From contig NZ_JAEEGB010000015.1 of assembly GCF_016316925.1 (NCBI RefSeq), positions 89,497 to 153,496 of the forward strand: a stretch of 64,000 nucleotides of DNA, written 5' to 3'. Source of the stretch: Clostridium aciditolerans. Lineage in GTDB: Bacteria; Bacillota; Clostridia; Clostridiales; Clostridiaceae. A program made the position numbers and the translations under genes. Shown here one piece after another: positions 55,951-63,982 of this stretch (position 1 is its first letter; each line of letters begins with the position of its first letter). The notes below the pieces were generated by a model. That model was not told the DNA's origin and made no database searches. It saw nothing but the letters and a program-made list of their open reading frames with translations.

Positions 55951-56871
55951 CTATTTTGCTCCCAATAATTTTACAATTAGAGCCATCCTTACGTACATAC
56001 CATACTGAGCTTGTTTAAAATAACATGCTCTTGGATCATCGTCTACCTCAATGGATATCTCATTAACTCTAGGAAGTGGATGAAGAATAATCATTTTCTC
56101 TGGTGCATTTTTTATTTTTTCTATATCTAATATATAACTATCTTTAAGCCTTATATAATCCTCTTCATTAAAAAACCTTTCTCTCTGTACTCTTGTCATA
56201 TACAGTATATCAAGGTCACCTATAACATCATCTAATTTTTCAACCTCTGTATATTCTATATTATTCTTATTCAATTCTCCTTTAACATACTCAGGAATTC
56301 TCAGTTCATTTGGAGATATTAAATAAAACTTGTTATTTTCAAACCTTGATAGAGTTTTTATTAATGAGTGTACAGTTCTTCCAAACTTTAAATCTCCACA
56401 GCATCCTATCTTCAAATTCGATAATTCGCCTTTAATAGATTTAATAGTAAGGAGATCTGTAAGAGTTTGTGTTGGGTGTTGATGCCCACCATCACCTGCA
56501 TTTATTATTGGTACATCTGAGTACATAGACGCCACTTTTGGAGCCCCTTCCTTAGGGTGTCTCATAACTATAATATCAGCATAGCATCCAACTGTTCGAG
56601 TGGTATCCGCTATACTTTCTCCCTTTGAAACTGAGCTAGAATTCGGCTCTGAAAAGCCTATAATTTTTCCTCCAAGTCTAAGCATGGCTGCTTCAAAACT
56701 AAACCTAGTTCTTGTGCTTGGCTCATAAAATAATGTGGCTAGTATCTTGTCCTCACACAGGTGTGAAAACTCCTTAGGATTGGCCATAATTTGATGTGCT
56801 AAATCGAAAATTTCTTCTAATTCTTTTAGTGTAAGATCTGAAGTGTCAATTAAATGTCTTGCTCTTAACAT
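55951..56871 (-). CDS. pyrB: Aspartate carbamoyltransferase catalytic subunit
   Basis: Joins carbamoyl phosphate and aspartate. 306 residues. The carbamoyl-phosphate motif [28 protein letters not shown] and the aspartate-binding [12 protein letters not shown] are present. First gene of the operon; AAGGAGGAAAG precedes the start. Its leader carries a PyrR loop and terminator. Confidence 0.98.
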   Translation of the reverse strand: MLRARHLIDTSDLTLKELEEIFDLAHQIMANPKEFSHLCEDKILATLFYEPSTRTRFSFEAAMLRLGGKIIGFSEPNSSSVSKGESIADTTRTVGCYADIIVMRHPKEGAPKVASMYSDVPIINAGDGGHQHPTQTLTDLLTIKSIKGELSNLKIGCCGDLKFGRTVHSLIKTLSRFENNKFYLISPNELRIPEYVKGELNKNNIEYTEVEKLDDVIGDLDILYMTRVQRERFFNEEDYIRLKDSYILDIEKIKNAPEKMIILHPLPRVNEISIEVDDDPRACYFKQAQYGMYVRMALIVKLLGAK

Positions 56872-56923
56872 ACTACACTTTCCTCCTTCTTAGCCTCTCT
56901 GTGCTAAATTTAAAGGTATAAAA

Positions 56924-56950
56924 AAATGCCTCCCTAAATGGAAGGCATTT
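56924..56950 (-). terminator. Attenuator terminator of the pyr operon
   Basis: Stem AAATGCCTTCC / GGGAGGCATTT on the minus strand (one wobble, 5-base loop), followed by TTTTATACC, between the PyrR loop and pyrB. It works with the upstream PyrR-binding sequence. Confidence 0.9.
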
Positions 56951-57027
56951 ACATACAATAATAACTATTATTATATAGTAGGTCTTACTATACTAATACT
57001 TATTTAATATATACTAATACTTGTTTG

Positions 57028-57054
57028 CCTTCCCAGCCTCACAGGACCGGACTT
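57028..57054 (-). promoter_or_regulatory. PyrR-binding loop in the pyrB leader
   Basis: On the minus strand the core GTCCTGTGAGGCTGGGAAGG matches the PyrR anti-antiterminator consensus (UCCNGNGAGGYU). With UMP-bound PyrR it would favour the 56924-56950 terminator. A 13-base direct repeat AAGTATTAGTATA lies between this loop and the terminator and may form part of the antiterminator. Confidence 0.88.
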
Positions 57055-57094
57055 AAAGGTAACACATGTTGTGTTATTTACTTTTACTTAGAAC

Positions 57095-57123
57095 ATCATA
57101 ACACAAATATTAGTTTAAGTCAA
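57095..57123 (-). promoter_or_regulatory. Promoter of the pyr operon
   Basis: TTGACT (57118-57123) and TATGAT (57095-57100) with 17 bases between, on the minus strand, about 220 bases before pyrB. It starts just downstream of the stop of the preceding gene. Confidence 0.8.
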
Positions 57124-57127
57124 TATA

Positions 57128-57886
57128 TTACTTAATTCCCTTAGCCATCAATGCTGCGCCGATAGCTCCTGCATATCTTCCTAACTTATCCGTCTTAATA
57201 GCTGAACCTAACTTTTCTGAAAGTTTCTCAACTATGTATGGATTTGCACTCAGTCCTCCAGTAAGAAAATAACTAAAGCTATCTGAGTGCTTTTGGCATA
57301 ATGACTTCACTTTTCCTGTAATTGAATCAACTACACCACAAGCTATATCTTCTCTTCTCTTTCCACTGCCAATCAAACTTATTACTTCAGACTCTGCAAA
57401 TACAGTGCACATAGAGCTTATAGTTGTTTCTTTACCTTCTTGAGCTCTTTTGCACATTTCAACAATATCAAAGCCTAGGGTGTTTGCCATAAGCTCCAAA
57501 AATCGCCCTGTACCTGCTGCACATTTATCATTCATTGTAAAATTAGTTACATTTCCATTTTGTACAGTAATAACTTTTGTATCCTGTCCACCTATATCGA
57601 TAACTGTACAATCTTTACCAAATAGATAATAAGCTCCTTTGCCATGACAGGTTATCTCAGTGACTGTCTTATCCGCGTAAGGAACGGATACTCTACCATA
57701 TCCTGTAGCAACTATTTGGGAATTATTTTTATTTATTCCCAATTCACTTAATCTTTCCTTTATATTTTCAGCGGTTTCTACACTACTCCATCCTGTTGGC
57801 AGAACAAAAGTTGATTTTATATTTTCATCCTCTAAAACGCAAACTTTTGAAGCAGTTGACCCTATATCTACTCCTACATAAAACAT
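57128..57886 (-). CDS. ATP-dependent activator of a double-cubane/2-hydroxyacyl-CoA dehydratase-type enzyme
   Basis: A 252-residue ASKHA-fold ATPase of the HgdC/BadF/YjiL family that binds one [4Fe-4S] cluster between two subunits and injects low-potential electrons into its partner using ATP. Motifs: GVDIGSTASKV, VIDIGGQDTKVI, cluster Cys in NDKCAAGTGRFLE and SSMCTVFAESE, and TGGLSANPYIV. Thirty bases downstream of a DUF3343 gene and in one unit with the dehydratase-like gene at 58504. Confidence 0.93.
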   Translation of the reverse strand: MFYVGVDIGSTASKVCVLEDENIKSTFVLPTGWSSVETAENIKERLSELGINKNNSQIVATGYGRVSVPYADKTVTEITCHGKGAYYLFGKDCTVIDIGGQDTKVITVQNGNVTNFTMNDKCAAGTGRFLELMANTLGFDIVEMCKRAQEGKETTISSMCTVFAESEVISLIGSGKRREDIACGVVDSITGKVKSLCQKHSDSFSYFLTGGLSANPYIVEKLSEKLGSAIKTDKLGRYAGAIGAALMAKGIK

Positions 57887-57916
57887 AAGCTATCCACCTT
57901 TAAGTTATAAAAATTA

Positions 57917-58159
57917 TTATCTCTTTTTATCTTCCGTATAAAATCCTAAAACATTTATGCTGTTATATTCTATTAAACGCTTTATCTTCTCTTCATCTTT
58001 TCTACTATACATTATAGAAATCCCACAAGATACAGAGGTTTTGCTTGGCGTTGGTACTATAGTATACTTTATTTTTTCTTTTTTTAGCAAAGTTTCCGTT
58101 TTGATTCCTTCTGTTAGAGAAGGGAAAAGTATATAACATTTAACTTTCTTCTTTCCCAT
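57917..58159 (-). CDS. DUF3343 protein (Se/S carrier-like), copy 2
   Basis: 80 residues. CYILFPSLTEGIKTETLLKK and PTPSKTSVSCGISIMYS show the DUF3343 fold, with a conserved Cys. It is a close paralogue of the next gene. The family has been suggested to carry sulfur or selenium, or to assist Fe-S maturation; this is not proved. Ribosome site AGGTGATG. Confidence 0.87.
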   Translation of the reverse strand: MGKKKVKCYILFPSLTEGIKTETLLKKEKIKYTIVPTPSKTSVSCGISIMYSRKDEEKIKRLIEYNSINVLGFYTEDKKR

Positions 58160-58219
58160 TTCATCACCTAAATTTCAAGCTTTGCTAATAATATATGCAT
58201 AACATACAAATTATTGTAC

Positions 58220-58471
58220 CTATAAGTAAGGATTGGTTACTTTTTTATTTATGTAATGAAAACCTAATATTTTAACATTATTACAATCTACCAATTCTTT
58301 TATTTTCTCTTCATCTTCCTTATTATACATAATGGCTATACCACAAGATACTGACAGTTCTCTAGGTGTAGGCACTATTGTATGTTTTATATTATCTTTC
58401 TTTAATGCGGACTCCAACTTAACACCTTCAGTATGTGAAGGGAAAAGTATATAATGTCTTATATTTTCCAT
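58220..58471 (-). CDS. DUF3343 protein (Se/S carrier-like), copy 1
   Basis: 83 residues, paralogous to the protein at 57917-58159 (shared ILFPS.TEG, HTIVPTP, SVSCGI.IMY). The single conserved Cys sits in SVSCG. It lies 32 bases after the dehydratase-like gene. A tandem pair in such modules suggests a role for this particular enzyme. Confidence 0.87.
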   Translation of the reverse strand: MENIRHYILFPSHTEGVKLESALKKDNIKHTIVPTPRELSVSCGIAIMYNKEDEEKIKELVDCNNVKILGFHYINKKVTNPYL

Positions 58472-58503
58472 ACTATCACCTAATTCATACGATAATTAAC
58501 CGC

Positions 58504-59763
58504 TTAAATCATTTCTAAGAATGCTTCAACTCTTGTTTTTATCTGTCCTGAATCTTCTGTGGAATAATCTGTTTCAATATGCATAACTGGTATATTCTTT
58601 TCCTTTAATGCTTTTTCAACTGATCCATGTTCTACAGCATAGGTATGACAGAATGACAAGTTAAAATCAATTACTCCCTCTACATCATACTCTTTTGAAT
58701 ATCTGATTATATCATCAATTCTTCCTGTATTTGGTGTAAAGCATGCGCAGTTTATCTTTAAATATCTGTCTGCTAAGTTTTTAATTAGGTCATCCAATGT
58801 TTCTCCTTCTTCAGATACTTCATTTTCAAAGTATCTTGTTCCTGTACAAGTTTCTTCAACAATTACTTCAGCATTTAAACTTTCAATTATTGAATGAAGC
58901 TTCCAGTTAGGCACTGCCATTGGTGTTCCTGTTATCATTAATCTTTTCTTTCCATTATCTTTTAAGTTCTTAACTCTTTCATCTAGTTCATCACAAAGTT
59001 CATTTAATTTTTCAACAAATCTATGTGGATCATCATAAAATGCTATTTGTGATATTAATAAAGCATCCAAACCACTTATTGGTGATGGTTTATGCTTTCT
59101 TAAATCATATAATCTTTTTAATGCTTTTCTTTTAGCATTTGCAATTTTTATTCCTTCTCTAAGGCTTTCTACTGTAACCTTATTCCCAGTAAGTTCTTCT
59201 ATTTTAACAATAGTATCTTTTATCTCCTCTGCCCACTTGCTATAATCTTTAGCTCTTTTCATTTGAGGTAAGTCCATTACATGTACTGGCACATGTTCAT
59301 TTAATATTTCCCATGCTTTTTTCTTACCGTCACAAGTTGTTTCTCCGATTACCATGTCACAGGATTGGAAGTATGGGCATGTCCCACCTATTTTTGCTCC
59401 CATAAATGCCTTTATAAGAGGACACATATTTCTTGGAAGTACCTTTTCACCATCTTCTATCCAGAATTGTGAACCAGCACAAAGTCCTATACCCACAGCT
59501 TTTGCTGCTAATATCACTTCATCTGGAACAAAAACGCAAAATGTACCTACAACTTTTCCACCTTTTTTTCTATGTTCATCAAGTTCTTGTATTCTAAGAC
59601 CATGTATCTCTGAAACAACAAAGTTAAAATAGTTCATGCCTTCCGGTCTATTTTCTTGTGTTAAATACGTTGCTCCAAATAATTCAGGCAAAACAGCACA
59701 CAACTTATCGTGTTTTTCTAAATCCACTCCTAATTCCGTCCATAGCTTTTTATAATCTCCCAT
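58504..59763 (-). CDS. Double-cubane cluster protein / 2-hydroxyacyl-CoA dehydratase-like reductase (YjiM type)
   Basis: 419 residues of the HgdB/FldC-like family, closest in layout to YjiM and to the double-cubane cluster protein (DCCP) that holds an [8Fe-9S] cluster and carries out ATP-driven reductions. Cys-containing motifs: GTFCVFVPDE, GLCAGSQFWI, PRNMCPLIKAF, GGTCPYFQSCD, GETTCDGKKK, EETCTGTRYF, INCACFTPN and LSFCHTYA. A single subunit without a second dehydratase subunit or CoA-transferase nearby supports DCCP rather than an amino-acid fermentation dehydratase. The natural substrate is unknown. Confidence 0.87.
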   Translation of the reverse strand: MGDYKKLWTELGVDLEKHDKLCAVLPELFGATYLTQENRPEGMNYFNFVVSEIHGLRIQELDEHRKKGGKVVGTFCVFVPDEVILAAKAVGIGLCAGSQFWIEDGEKVLPRNMCPLIKAFMGAKIGGTCPYFQSCDMVIGETTCDGKKKAWEILNEHVPVHVMDLPQMKRAKDYSKWAEEIKDTIVKIEELTGNKVTVESLREGIKIANAKRKALKRLYDLRKHKPSPISGLDALLISQIAFYDDPHRFVEKLNELCDELDERVKNLKDNGKKRLMITGTPMAVPNWKLHSIIESLNAEVIVEETCTGTRYFENEVSEEGETLDDLIKNLADRYLKINCACFTPNTGRIDDIIRYSKEYDVEGVIDFNLSFCHTYAVEHGSVEKALKEKNIPVMHIETDYSTEDSGQIKTRVEAFLEMI

Positions 59764-59886
59764 TGTTGTATCCCTCCATCTTTTATTTTACAGTAACATT
59801 TTAACACAATGACTATGTAAACGTTATTTTAATATGTTATAATTCGACAGTTATCTATAGAATTTACAAATAAAGTCCTACAATAA

Positions 59887-59925
59887 AAAATAGGTTATTT
59901 CATTTTGAATGAAATAACCTATTTT
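59887..59925. terminator. Terminator after ilvA
   Basis: Perfect 18-bp stem (AAAATAGGTTATTTCATT with its complement), loop TTG, followed on the minus strand by a T-run. Confidence 0.88.
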
Positions 59926-59984
59926 ACGGGAAACTTTTTTATGGCATATATAATTAGTATAGGAAACTCTATTCTTAATACTAA

Positions 59985-61199
59985 TTATTTATGAAGCTCT
60001 ATGCTATATCCCTTTTCTTTTAGATCTTTTATTATTTGTTCGCCATGTTCAGCTGATTGTACTGTTACTTCGAAGGATACGTCAGCAAAATCAAGTCCTT
60101 TTTCATTCCAGTTGTTATTTTGTCTTGCTGTAACAACGTTTCCTCCCATTATTCCTATTTCAGATATTAATGCACCTAATGTTCCTGCTTTATCTTGAAG
60201 TTCTACAGTAAATCTTAATCTTCTGTTTAGTAGAACTAATTCTCTTTCTATTATCTTAGAAACAGTAGCTATATCTACGTTACCACCACTGATTAATGCT
60301 ACAACGTTCTTTCCTTCTATTCCCGATACTTTTCCTGCTAATAATGATCCAATTGCAGATGCTCCAGCACCTTCAGCAACTAGTTTATTTCTTTCCATAA
60401 GTGAGAACATACCATAAGCTATATCATCTTCACTAACAGTTACTACTTCATCAACATATTTTTTAATATATTCGAAGCATACATCTCCAGGTGTGCTAAC
60501 TGATATACCGTCTGCTAAAGATTTAGCTCCTGGTAATGTAACAACTTTTCCCTTTTCTAATGAAGCTTTTGTTGATGCTACTATTTCAGGCTGTACTCCT
60601 ATTATTCTTATTGAAGGCTTTATAGCTTTAGCTGCTGTTGCAATACCAGCTATTAATCCGCCTCCACCAATTGGAACTACTATTACATCAGTATTTGGTA
60701 GTTCTTCTAATATTTCAACTCCTATTGTTCCTTGTCCAGCCATTACATCTATATCATTAAATGGGTGTAGGAATGTTGCTCCTGTTTCTTTTTGCACTTC
60801 TACAGCTTTTGCATAACATTCATCATATACTTGACCTGCTTGAATTACATCTGCTCCGTATCCTTTAGTTGCTTGAACTTTTGCTTGTGGTGCAGTTACT
60901 GGCATTGCTATTGTAGCCTTAACTCCAAAAGCTGTAGCAGCATAAGCAACTCCTTGTGCATGGTTTCCTGCTGATGAAGCTATAACTCCTCTGCTCTTTT
61001 CCTCTTCTGTTAGATTAGCTACTTTATTATAAGCTCCTCTTAATTTAAAAGCACCTGTTTTTTGTTTATTTTCACACTTTAAATATAAATTGCAACCACA
61101 TTGTTTTGAAAAAGTACTTGTGTAAAATAATGGAGTTTTTCTTACAACGTCCTTAATAGTTTCCTGAGCTTTTTTAATTCTTTCTAAATTTAATTCCAT
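59985..61199 (-). CDS. ilvA: Threonine ammonia-lyase (threonine dehydratase)
   Basis: PLP enzyme deaminating threonine (and serine) to 2-ketobutyrate. 404 residues: PLP lysine in TGAFKLRGAYN, SSAGNHAQGVAY, glycine loop PIGGGGLIAG and a C-terminal ACT-like regulatory domain (about residues 330-404). The length and single ACT domain resemble the catabolic/Bacillus-type enzymes rather than long E. coli IlvA. GGGGG before the start. It has its own long leader, promoter and terminator. Confidence 0.95.
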   Translation of the reverse strand: MELNLERIKKAQETIKDVVRKTPLFYTSTFSKQCGCNLYLKCENKQKTGAFKLRGAYNKVANLTEEEKSRGVIASSAGNHAQGVAYAATAFGVKATIAMPVTAPQAKVQATKGYGADVIQAGQVYDECYAKAVEVQKETGATFLHPFNDIDVMAGQGTIGVEILEELPNTDVIVVPIGGGGLIAGIATAAKAIKPSIRIIGVQPEIVASTKASLEKGKVVTLPGAKSLADGISVSTPGDVCFEYIKKYVDEVVTVSEDDIAYGMFSLMERNKLVAEGAGASAIGSLLAGKVSGIEGKNVVALISGGNVDIATVSKIIERELVLLNRRLRFTVELQDKAGTLGALISEIGIMGGNVVTARQNNNWNEKGLDFADVSFEVTVQSAEHGEQIIKDLKEKGYSIELHK

Positions 61200-61507
61200 A
61201 ATTTATTCCCCCTAATAATGGTATATTTTTTATATATTCATCTAGCAAAGCTAGATAAGTAATTGCATCTTTTAAAAATTATGAATTTTTTATTGCAAAA
61301 TTATTTTGTTAATAATTCATTAATCTACATTTTTCACAAATTGATTTTTTTTACATTTTGTCTTTTTTAGAAACGTTTACGAATGTACACTGTACGCGGA
61401 TAAGAAATTAATTATGTAAAAATTAACCTTTGTTTAAAAAACATGTAAAATATAATCAATTTTTCATGCAGTTATATTTAGTTTTTTTTAACTTTCGATT
61501 ACATTTT
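61200..61507 (-). promoter_or_regulatory. Long ilvA leader, includes a cre-like site
   Basis: About 300 bases of AT-rich leader. At 61368-61381 the near-palindromic TAGAAACGTTTACG resembles a CcpA cre site (on the minus strand 12 of 14 positions fit), downstream of the promoter where it could act as a roadblock. A small hairpin ATCTAGC-AAA-GCTAGAT lies near 61240. No T-box features are seen. Confidence 0.4.
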
Positions 61508-61535
61508 ATCATATTTGTATCCTTTACACAATCAA
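61508..61535 (-). promoter_or_regulatory. Promoter of ilvA
   Basis: TTGATT (61530-61535) and TATGAT (61508-61513) with a 16-base spacer on the minus strand. Confidence 0.6.
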
Positions 61536-61580
61536 AATTTACATAATTTCAGCTTTTTTTCAAGGAAACTTATATGAATA

Positions 61581-61659
61581 TTGCAATATTAATTTCATTG
61601 AATGAACTTAATATTGCAAAACAAAAGTCATGAAAAGTAATATTTCATGACCTTTGTTT
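61581..61659 (-). terminator. Two consecutive hairpins ending the flavodoxin-fusion gene
   Basis: First (61619-61659): AAACAAAAGTCATGAAA / TTTCATGACCTTTGTTT, one wobble on the minus strand. Second (61581-61619): TTGCAATATTAA / TTAATATTGCAA with the inner pairing TTCATT-G-AATGAA. Together they insulate ilvA from the upstream gene. Confidence 0.75.
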
Positions 61660-61676
61660 AATGTTATCCAAAAGAA

Positions 61677-62624
61677 TCAGTTAAATAGGTATATTTGTTT
61701 AATATCATATCCCATATTTTTAAATTTTGAATACAAAAACTCTACTTTTCTCATTTTTATCTTAATTATATTCATATTAACAGAAAAATCTCCTATGCTA
61801 TCTGGATTTATTTCCTTTAAATATAGTATCTTCTTATATTCATCTGTATTGTTATAAATTATGGATGCTTCACCGGTTATTTGCATACCTCCAAGTTTCA
61901 TCATGCTTTGATAGTTATCATAAACTGATATTGATACTTTATTATTTAATAATATATTTGCAAACTTTTCTCCACCTTCAGTTATAATGTACATATATCC
62001 ATCCTTATAACTATATTCTATAGGCGTTCCCCTTACACCTATACTAGATGCTGTACACAAGGTACACGTGTTATGTGCATTTAAAAATTCTTCTATTCCT
62101 TTTAATAACTGAGTTCCAGGCACTCTTTTTATAAATTCATCTCTTATATTTTTTACATCTATTCCAAATTCTATTACTTTATTTATGTCGTACATATTTA
62201 TATCTACAAATGGCATAGTAACTTTGTTGCAAAATGACTCTATGGCTCTATAATCTTCTGAATTTAATTTATCTAATTGAATTATTCCTCCTAAAGCTCG
62301 AAAATACACTATACTACTCCCTAGTATTCCTAACAGCTTATTTATATATTCATATTCTTTTTTTGTTGAAATACAAGTACAGAAAACTGCAATTCTTTTA
62401 TCTTTTATCCATTCTATATTATCTTCTAAAAACTTTAAGGTCTTTAATTGAATTTTTTCGTTGTAAACAGGGGAACCTATCACAAAAAACTCAAAATCTT
62501 TATCACTTTTCTTAAAGTCCTCTATTTTACAATATTTTGATGGTCCTAATATTAATGACAAATTCTTAGCTATAACTTCTGTAGTCCCATACCTACTTTC
62601 GTAAAGTATAATTGTTCTTTGCAT
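61677..62624 (-). CDS. Flavodoxin domain fused to a pyridoxamine-oxidase-like FMN-binding barrel
   Basis: 315 residues. Residues 1-150 are flavodoxin-like (ILYESRYGTTEVIAKNL, VIGSPVYNEKIQLKTL, VFCTCISTKKEY), close to HemG/flavodoxin_5 proteins. From about residue 175 to the end is a split-barrel FMN-binding domain (CTASSIGVRGTPIEYSYKDG and ISVYDNYQSMMKLGGMQITG). The fusion suggests an internal electron path between two flavins. Substrate unknown. Monocistronic with a strong terminator. Confidence 0.85.
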   Translation of the reverse strand: MQRTIILYESRYGTTEVIAKNLSLILGPSKYCKIEDFKKSDKDFEFFVIGSPVYNEKIQLKTLKFLEDNIEWIKDKRIAVFCTCISTKKEYEYINKLLGILGSSIVYFRALGGIIQLDKLNSEDYRAIESFCNKVTMPFVDINMYDINKVIEFGIDVKNIRDEFIKRVPGTQLLKGIEEFLNAHNTCTLCTASSIGVRGTPIEYSYKDGYMYIITEGGEKFANILLNNKVSISVYDNYQSMMKLGGMQITGEASIIYNNTDEYKKILYLKEINPDSIGDFSVNMNIIKIKMRKVEFLYSKFKNMGYDIKQIYLFN

Positions 62625-62716
62625 TTCATCCCCTCCATAAAAACCAATTATATGCTAGTTTTTGATAATACTATATTTAAGATTATATAGTTAATTTATT
62701 TATATTATGCCGCCAT

Positions 62717-62763
62717 AAAAATAAGAACTTATTAAGTATTTACCCTAATAAGTTCTTATTTTT
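62717..62763. terminator. Hairpin terminator in the spacer before the tRNA array
   Basis: Perfect 18-bp stem AAAAATAAGAACTTATTA / TAATAAGTTCTTATTTTT with an 11-base loop. The 62625-62908 spacer holds only this and the following hairpin. Confidence 0.75.
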
Positions 62764-62824
62764 AATAATATAAAGTTAGGTTTTATTAATATTAATTCCA
62801 GTAGTAATTATTTCAGATAAAATA

Positions 62825-62856
62825 AAACAGTCTTTAGAGTAATCTAAAGACTGTTT
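62825..62856 (-). terminator. Terminator of the tRNA operon
   Basis: Perfect 14-bp stem AAACAGTCTTTAGA / TCTAAAGACTGTTT, loop GTAA, followed by TTATTTTA on the minus strand, 52 bases after the last tRNA. Confidence 0.85.
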
Positions 62857-62908
62857 CTATGATATAAGATTTAAAACTTACGTAATGCCCTATATAACTA
62901 GTTTTTAA

Positions 62909-62985
62909 TGGTGCGCCCAGCAGGAGTTGAACCTGCGGCCTCTGGATTCGAAGTCCATCACTCTATCCATCTGAGCTATGGGCGC
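62909..62985 (-). tRNA. tRNA-Arg (anticodon TCG)
   Basis: 77 bases including encoded CCA. Acceptor GCGCCCA / TGGGCGC, anticodon loop CTTCGAA. Reads CGA (and related CGN). Last tRNA of the array in transcript direction. Confidence 0.92.
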
Positions 62986-63030
62986 TCACAGGATACTAGT
63001 GTCTCTTACTTCAATTCATATAATAAGTAT

Positions 63031-63104
63031 TGGAGCGGGTGAAGGGAATCGAACCCTCGTAACTAGCTTGGAAGGCTAGCACTCTACCATTGAGTTACAC
63101 CCGC
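63031..63104 (-). tRNA. tRNA-Gly (anticodon TCC)
   Basis: 74 bases with CCA. Anticodon loop CTTCCAA between TAGC/GCTA stems. Identical in sequence to the copy at 63671-63744. Confidence 0.95.
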
Positions 63105-63108
63105 ATAT

Positions 63109-63183
63109 TGGAGCGGAAGACGGGATTCGAACCCGCGACGTTCACCTTGGCAAGGTGACGCTCTACCACTGAGCCACTCCCGC
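63109..63183 (-). tRNA. tRNA-Gly (anticodon GCC)
   Basis: 75 bases with CCA. Acceptor GCGGGAG / CTTCCGC, anticodon loop TTGCCAA. Confidence 0.95.
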
Positions 63184-63190
63184 GAATAAT

Positions 63191-63274
63191 TGGTGCAGGT
63201 GAAGGGAGTCGAACCCCCACGCCGTTGGCGCTAGATCCTAAGTCTAGTGCGTCTGCCAATTCCGCCACACCTGC
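63191..63274 (-). tRNA. tRNA-Leu (anticodon TAG)
   Basis: 84 bases with CCA and the long variable arm expected of leucine tRNAs. Anticodon loop CTTAGGA, reading CUA/CUN. Confidence 0.95.
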
Positions 63275-63339
63275 AAATTATTTAAATATAGTTAAGTAAG
63301 CAACTGTTACAAAACTCTTGATTTTGCATGCCTACTTAT

Positions 63340-63415
63340 TGGTGGCTTACCGGGGAATCGAACCCCGGACACCATGATTAAAAGTCATGTGCTCTACCGA
63401 CTGAGCTAGTAAACC
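63340..63415 (-). tRNA. tRNA-Lys (anticodon TTT)
   Basis: 76 bases with CCA. Acceptor GGTTTAC / GTAAGCC, anticodon loop CTTTTAA. Confidence 0.95.
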
Positions 63416-63424
63416 AAATTTATA

Positions 63425-63501
63425 TGGGGTGAACGATGGGATTCGAACCCACGACAACCAGAACCACAATCTGGCGCTCTACCAACTGAACTACGTCCAC
63501 C
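63425..63501 (-). tRNA. tRNA-His (anticodon GTG)
   Basis: 77 bases with CCA. Anticodon loop TTGTGGT; the extra 5' G and the C before CCA are hallmarks of tRNA-His. Confidence 0.95.
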
Positions 63502-63506
63502 ATACA

Positions 63507-63582
63507 TGGTGCGCCATCAGGGATTCGAACCCTGGGCACCCTGATTAAGAGTCAGGTGCTCTACCAACTGAGCTAATGGCAC
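63507..63582 (-). tRNA. tRNA-Lys (anticodon CTT), copy 1
   Basis: 76 bases with CCA. Anticodon loop CTCTTAA. An identical copy lies at 63902-63977, again followed by an Arg-TCT gene. Confidence 0.95.
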
Positions 63583-63587
63583 TTTAA

Positions 63588-63664
63588 TGGTGCGTCTTAA
63601 GGGATTCGAACCCCTGGCACACGGCTTAGAAGGCCGTTGCTCTATCCAACTGAGCTAAAGACGC
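63588..63664 (-). tRNA. tRNA-Arg (anticodon TCT), copy 1
   Basis: 77 bases with CCA. Acceptor GCGTCTT / AAGACGC, anticodon loop CTTCTAA; reads AGA/AGG. Confidence 0.95.
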
Positions 63665-63670
63665 ATATTT

Positions 63671-63744
63671 TGGAGCGGGTGAAGGGAATCGAACCCTCGT
63701 AACTAGCTTGGAAGGCTAGCACTCTACCATTGAGTTACACCCGC
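63671..63744 (-). tRNA. tRNA-Gly (anticodon TCC), second copy
   Basis: 74 bases with CCA, identical in sequence to the copy at 63031-63104. Confidence 0.95.
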
Positions 63745-63818
63745 AGGTATAAAACATCAAAATTCTATGACTTTGTTATGTTTTACTCCTCATCAGCTTT
63801 GCTGAGGAGTTTCATTAG

Positions 63819-63894
63819 TGGTCGGGGTGACAGGGATTGAACCTGCGACCTCATGGTCCCAAACCACGCGCGCTCCCATCTGCGCCACACCCCG
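63819..63894 (-). tRNA. tRNA-Pro (anticodon TGG)
   Basis: 76 bases with CCA. Acceptor CGGGGTG / CACCCCG, anticodon loop TTTGGGA. A short hairpin (around 63785-63810) lies between this gene and the neighbouring Gly gene and may guide processing. Confidence 0.94.
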
Positions 63895-63901
63895 AGATAC
63901 A

Positions 63902-63977
63902 TGGTGCGCCATCAGGGATTCGAACCCTGGGCACCCTGATTAAGAGTCAGGTGCTCTACCAACTGAGCTAATGGCAC
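63902..63977 (-). tRNA. tRNA-Lys (anticodon CTT), copy 2
   Basis: 76 bases with CCA, identical to 63507-63582. Confidence 0.95.
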
Positions 63978-63982
63978 TTTAA

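Noticed and set aside
56924-57054. T-box or purine/B12 riboswitch before pyrB
   Set aside because: The core sequence fits the PyrR-binding loop, and the downstream genes are pyrimidine genes; no T-box or riboswitch motif is seen.
61200-61507. T-box leader for ilvA
   Set aside because: The long leader lacks a recognisable T-box core and specifier region; only a cre-like site and small hairpins were found.
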